Shown here one piece after another: positions 59,307 through 64,000 of a DNA stretch of 64,000 nt. A program made the translations under genes and the position numbers. Numbering within the stretch: position 1 is the first letter of the stretch; each line of letters begins with the position of its first letter. The notes beneath the pieces were generated by a model. The model made no database searches. It worked only from the letters and a program-made list of their open reading frames with translations, and was not told the origin of the DNA. The DNA comes from Megalobrama amblycephala (lineage: Eukaryota > Chordata > Actinopteri > Cypriniformes > Xenocyprididae), in NCBI RefSeq assembly GCF_018812025.1, contig NC_063049.1, positions 11,723,537 to 11,787,536 of the forward strand. Direction: 5' to 3'.

Positions 59307-60257
59307 TCATTTTGAGAACTCAGACAGATTTGAACAATGAGACACATTTGAATTAGAGCAATCTTTATCACTGTCTGATCCCATATTCTCACTGCTACCA
59401 TCTTTCTTGACTTGTTCATAAGCCTTGCCACGGTTTTTTCTTCTTCTTTCGTTTAAATGGGATTTTGAAAACAGACTCTGCTTCTTTCTCAAATTCAACA
59501 TCATTATCTTTTACATCCATTTCATCAGTGTCTGCCACACAAATGTTTTGAAAATGTTCAGCCTCCTCATCTTTAAGACTTTGAGGGCGTGCCAGTTTTA
59601 CTCAGCAATCTCTGCTGCATCAGGTTTATTCTCAGCAGCCGCAACTGCAATCGGCCCGTCCTTGTTCCGTGCTTGAACTGTCCATTTTATCAGGACAATC
59701 AAGATGACCAATTTTACCATAACTAAAACATTTAATTGTAGTATCAGATGTTGCAAACACTGTGTAGTAAAACTATTGAAAACTATTGATTTTGAACTAC
59801 ATAAATTTCATCAACACCATTTTTCAGCACCATGAAAACTTCTAAATGAGACTAAATGCTTCACCAATGGTGACTCACACCTAAGAGGTATTTTCTTGAT
59901 AGGGGAAACCAATTTTCCATAACGAGATAACTCTTGCGCAAGGACTACATCTTTTATAAATGGAAGTAAGTTGGACAGTATAATCTTTTTAGAAGGGCTA
60001 CACAAAGGTAAAACAGGCACAAGTGAGCCATTCAACACTACACTGCTTTGGACAGCATCATTTGCCTTTTCAACTGAATTCCAAAAAAGATCAGTTTCAT
60101 TGTTTATCCGTGATGCCGAGGCAATTTTACCTCGTCCCACAATCTCTTCCACCACTAAACAGCACTGCTCCACACTAATTCTAGACTCCACCTTTACTCC
60201 ATTATGGTAAAGGCCCACTGCGGAACAATGGATATTGCACACACCGATGATAGGCAT
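59307..60257 (-). pseudogene. LINE ORF1 remnant, Tx1-like
   Basis: On the minus strand a 148-codon frame starts at 60257 (MPIIGVCNIHCSAVGLYHNG) and contains VLPLCSPSKKIILSNLLPFI, KDVVLAQELSRYGKLVSPIK and SPLVKHLVSFRS. After a frame break come a zinc-knuckle trace near 59720 (IKCFSYGKIGHLDC, second Cys changed to Tyr) and a basic/acidic tail to 59307 (HLNERRRKNRGKAYEQ, SENMGSDSDKDCSNS). The order 'STPAKKV.LSN.PPF...LSR.GK.VSPIRKI' followed by CCHC is that of Tx1-group (L1 superfamily) ORF1 proteins as I remember them. ORF2 should follow below 59307 but is not there, so the copy is cut at its 3' side. Confidence 0.65.
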
Positions 60258-60342
60258 CTTTGTTTATTCATTTTCTTCCCTCTGTATAGTTTAGTGGAGA
60301 TCTTTATTCATTTAAAATGATATTTTGTGAAGGGTCATTGGC

Positions 60343-60737
60343 CAGGTGTGTCCAATTCTGCTCCTGGAGGGCCACTGTCCAACTTCCAAAAACAATACCG
60401 TTACTGTCTCCATGCAAACTACAAAATCAAAATTTTGGGAAGAAACTGACAAATGTCATGTGCATGCATATAGCATTTCTTTACAAAGTGACATCACCAA
60501 CTACTGGCCTGGCATGCACAATACATACAATACATAGTATGTTTTCAGTTGTTTACAACATTGTCGTCTGTACATGAAAAATGCAAAAAAACAAACAAAT
60601 AACAAAAAAAAACCTTTTCCGTTTTTAGAACCTCGTTGACATGTAAACGTACCCTAAGTATCCTGAAGACCTTGATTAGCTGGTTCATGTGTGTAAACTA
60701 TGTTGTGGCCCACCAGGAACAATATTAGACACCCCTG
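60343..60737. mobile_element. hAT-like MITE with CAGGGGTGT-type ends
   Basis: The left end CAGGTGTGTCCAATTCTGCT (60343) and the right end complementary to CAGGGGTGTCTAATATTGTT (to 60737) form inverted repeats, each followed by a 'cctggagggcc/cctggtgggcc' block. Flanks 'cattggc' and 'gtttggc' may be a worn 8-base duplication. The roughly 330-base interior is non-coding. The class is inferred from ends and flank length. Confidence 0.75.
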
Positions 60738-61725
60738 GGTTTGGCCATTTGGTGACGTATTTTAAAACAATGGCACTGATAAATTATCAGTAAGCACCCC
60801 AGATCACCTAAAAGCATCATTAAACTGTCTGTGATGAAGAGGTTAATTGTCACTGATAATATATGTCACTAGGTCATGCTCAAAGAAAACAAAGAAAAAC
60901 ATAGCAACAGAGCTAAATGAAAAATCCTCATTTTGGGGGTTGGGGCATTGTGTAGTGTGAAAACATCCCATATTTTATGACAAATTTGTACCCAGAAGTG
61001 AACTAAAAATGACAAAACCTCCCACAGCCTTCATATGGGATTTATAATGTCTATGTGTGGTATTGCAATCTCAGAGGAAAATTGTTTTATCCACAGGTGT
61101 TTTATATAACTCAAGATTTAACATAGTTCAGTTATATTTAATTTAGATTATAGTAAACAAAAAAAAAAACTAGTCTCAAACAAGATTTAAGTTGAAATGG
61201 ATATATGTGTGCACATATGTTTTAATGTCAATCTCTGTATGCACTGGCCCTCTATGAAAGCATCATTGTCTCAGAGCATGGTGGTTCAGTTCAGCTGACC
61301 AGTTTCACCCCAGCAGCCTTCTTATCCTCTACCCCAGATTAGGGTCACCACCCGGCCAGTGTTTCTGCCTCTCCCTGCTTTAATGCTACAACTGAACAGA
61401 CTTACTCTGAGGAGGACGCTCTTCCAATGTGTTGCCTGTACGCTTCCATAAACAGGTCAGTTCAGGGGTCCTCACAATATGGTTGCATTATTCCCCATCC
61501 TAAACTTCAAGGGCTGTTGTTCCTCAGGGTAATTTACCTGCATGTGCGTAGAGAGGGTCTGCTGTCTCCAGGGATAGAAGACATTGTGTAAGGGTTATAC
61601 CATTTCACTGCAATTGCCTGGAGGTTCATGTTACATTAGAGACAAGGTGACATAATAGACATTTGTAAAGAACAGTAAAGTTATTCTGCATTCTACGAGT
61701 CCATTTTTTTTTAAATTACATCCTT

Positions 61726-61758
<33 letters not shown>

Positions 61759-62389
61759 CACTTTCAAAGAAATAAATGACTGGGAAAAAGTGTCCCAATC
61801 AACCTGAATTCACCCCTTTCTGTTTTGTATATTGTCAAAATGGTTATGTTTAGGAATATAGGGTGTGATCTTAAAACGATCCATTTCATACAATAGTATT
61901 TCACAAGTTCACACTTACAAATAATCAGATAGCTAGTAGTATGCGTATCAGATAGTAATGGTATGCATATTTGGCGTGCTGTCCAAGGAGAGGGCTCTGA
62001 GCTTGGTATTTGGCCCGAACCCAGAGTACTCCCCCCGTATTTCTGGTTTAGGAAAGTAACCAGGCGAGTGTGAGGAGACGGGTGGTGGAGGGATGCTAAA
62101 AACGATAAAAAAAAAACATAGGTGAGTCGACTGCCTTTATATATAGGTCTCCACTCATGCTGATTGGGTAGATATGTTGATTGCTGATTGATGACTGCTG
62201 GTTGGAGTGATGTGATGATTAGTTAGATCATTTGAATGTGTTCATCCTGAACTTTGTTAATAACACATCATTTTGTATCTAAGATAATTGTCACTGTAAA
62301 TATACTATATCACTTTTTTATTTTTGTGGAATATGTTTAGGTATAGGGGTGAGTTAGGGGCTCAAAGTTATGTTCTGTTCTGGATACTC
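60738..62389. other. Intergenic DNA, no gene recognised
   Basis: A T-tract lies at 61727-61758. The part at about 61240-61600 is less AT-rich and repeat-free; its function is unknown. Confidence 0.5.
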
Positions 62390-62490
62390 TCTAAAAAATG
62401 CTGGGTTAAAAACAACCCAAGTTGGGTTGAAAATGGACAAACCCAGCAATTGGGTTGTTTTAACCCAGCGGTAGGGTTAAATGTGTATTT
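62390..62490. repeat. 'ctgggttaaaaacaaccca' palindromic repeat
   Basis: Repeated GGGTT/AACCC motifs in both orientations (aatgctgggttaaaaacaac, ccaagttgggttgaaaatgg, caattgggttgttttaaccc) form overlapping hairpins. This is a frequent short repeat in cyprinid genomes as I recall. Confidence 0.7.
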
Positions 62491-63179
62491 AAGCCCTCAA
62501 TTTGAGTTAGTTTCCTGTCTGGTATGGTTTGTGTTACTGTGAGCTTGCTACTTCTTAAGCTCCTGTTGTTTCCTAAGTGGTTAATATATAGTATTCTGAT
62601 TATTCCTGGTCTGTTTCCTGAGCAAAGGGTTAAAAGAACTGTTGCAAATAATAATCACTGTAATAATGATTAATTATTTGCCTATTATTATTGTTATTAT
62701 TATTTGGCCGGGCAGTGTATATAACAATCATGCTTTTGGCCTGTTTTAACAGATCAGGAAAAAAAAAAAAAAAAAAAAAAATCCATAACTGTGATAAAGT
62801 TATAAACAAGAAATAAACAATAATAAAGAAAAGCTTTGTACAAGTTTTGTACTATTTAGAGACTAAAGCTTCATAAAGCTTCTAAAATGGAATAGTTATT
62901 TTATATGTATTCACTGTACATCTATAACTGCTAATTTACTCAATAAATTGGGTGTCAAAAGATAATCCTGTCATAATGAATTTTCACAATAGCCTTGTAT
63001 TTTACTTCCACACCAGAAAAAAATGGAACAGCAGTAGTGAACATGTAACCATATCTTTAGCTCATTATCTATTTTATATGAATAATGAACATTGAGACAT
63101 TCATAAACTTCAGCCTCTGTCTGGTTACTTTTGGAAAGTGAATATTCTAATTTGAATCATTTCAAGCCTTGAACCAGTC
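62491..63179. other. AT-rich intergenic DNA
   Basis: Contains an A-tract at about 62760-62781 and TTA repeats near 62685-62705. No gene. Confidence 0.5.
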
Positions 63180-63620
63180 CACTCATCACATTATCATCTC
63201 TAAAAACACACACACACACCAGGATCCAAGTGTAGCCACAGCAAAGGTCATGCTCCAGCATGCCAATCTCCTGCTGTAATTGACCAGTGATGTTTAGTGA
63301 TCATTACCACCCCCATCTTCCAGCATAGCATGAGGGGACCCATCGTTTCGTCCACCCTCACAGGGGGAGAGTCCAATGAGGAGCAACTCACAGCAGGGGG
63401 GGGGGGGGGGTGGACATTTTATATGTGATTTCATAATTGGCAAGCTTAATTGGTCACAGTTGTTCTAAAGAGATTGGGTCTAGCTGGAGGTATTAGTTGA
63501 ATTGGGGGTTCAAAGTTCAGGCCAAAGTTGATTGTGTGGAGACAGCTGCCATAACTGTCAACTGTCATCTCCTGTTGGTCTAATTAGATGCTGGCCCAGT
63601 AAATTACAGGCTCCTGTCAT
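63180..63620. promoter_or_regulatory. Repeat-free block, candidate conserved non-coding element
   Basis: Apart from a G-run (63397-63411), the sequence is balanced, non-coding and free of transposon marks. It has several homeodomain-type sites (tgtaattgacc near 63275, ttaattggtc near 63446, ctaattagatg near 63580) and GATCATTA near 63300. A regulatory role for nr4a2 or a neighbour is a guess that alignment would settle. Confidence 0.28.
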
Positions 63621-64000
63621 TTTGTTAAGAAAAAAAGGTGTACAATTCATAATGCTATTTGTAAAGAAGTGCATTGGCTGTGCTTAATTACCTTGAACCA
63701 ATATATAATAATATATGAGTAAGGTACAAATCTAGAGAGCATTTTAAAGTCAGCATGAAAACAAACAAACAAACAAAAAATACCTTGGACATTCAGGTGA
63801 AAACAACAGACTTGTCTCAGGTAACATATGCAGGAATTCTTCAATCATTTAGTCCACTTAAACTCATCCCTTCCATGCTCACATCTTATTACCCAATCAA
63901 CAACCGATGCATAGAACCAAGTCATCGCTCAACATTTTTTTCTTTTTCGATAATCCGTTACATTCAGAAATACATCATAAAAAGACCTGTCATTACATCT
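63621..64000. other. AT-rich intergenic DNA
   Basis: Nothing recognisable to the window edge; a (CAAA)n run lies at about 63763-63779. Confidence 0.5.

Noticed and set aside
59811..60257. Host protein-coding gene on the minus strand
   Set aside because: The motif order fits a LINE ORF1, a broken zinc knuckle follows in another frame, and no exon structure is visible.

Overview
The window is vertebrate nuclear DNA, almost certainly from a cyprinid-type teleost. It holds one spliced nuclear-receptor gene with textbook GT/AG introns. It is also full of fish repeat families: Tc1-like DNA transposons with IR/DR ends, L2-clade LINEs with an ACTTG-repeat tail, a BEL/Pao retrotransposon, and MITE ends of the 'gggtgaactaaccctttaa' and 'caggggtgtc' types. 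There are no bacterial-style operons, CRISPR arrays or tRNA/rRNA genes that I can recognise.

Layout. (1) 1-5240: the complete nr4a2 (Nurr1) gene on the + strand. It has a CRE/CCAAT/E-box promoter (215-289), two probable non-coding exons, six coding exons (1268-4154, 598 codons, the length of human NURR1) and an AU-rich 3' UTR. (2) 5240-14690: AT-rich intergenic DNA with microsatellites and one stretch that may be a conserved regulatory element. (3) 14690-24560: a 3' piece of L2, a decayed Tc1-like element, a snap-back palindrome, a Tc1-like element with intact ends but an internal deletion, a MITE end and a 5'-truncated L2. (4) 25060-47236: a nest of mobile elements. An old L2 (ORF1 with an SGNH-esterase-like domain, then ORF2) stops at 28266. 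The matching 3' part of an L2 resumes at 45856 at the same point of the element, so about 17.6 kb seems to have accumulated inside one L2 copy. That insert holds a perfect-ended palindrome, a second Tc1-like element (minus strand), pieces of a chromodomain-type Ty3/gypsy element, a minus-strand LINE tail, a full-length BEL/Pao element with intact 1,912-codon gag-pol and a 5-bp target duplication, and a much younger L2 with only one visible frameshift. (5) 47238-64000: a 53-bp tandem repeat, a long terminal-inverted-repeat element, a 45+45-base hairpin, more Tc1, MITE and LINE (Tx1-like ORF1) fragments, and two or three repeat-free stretches that may be nr4a2 enhancers.

The only host gene is nr4a2. 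The rest looks like a gene desert downstream of it, shaped by successive transposon insertions. The most recent of these are the BEL/Pao element and the 41.3-45.0 kb L2. I found no convincing new biological system. The strongest leads are the nested-insertion history, the near-intact BEL/Pao element, the hairpin at 50429-50522 and the esterase-bearing LINE ORF1. All calls are by eye, without database searches.
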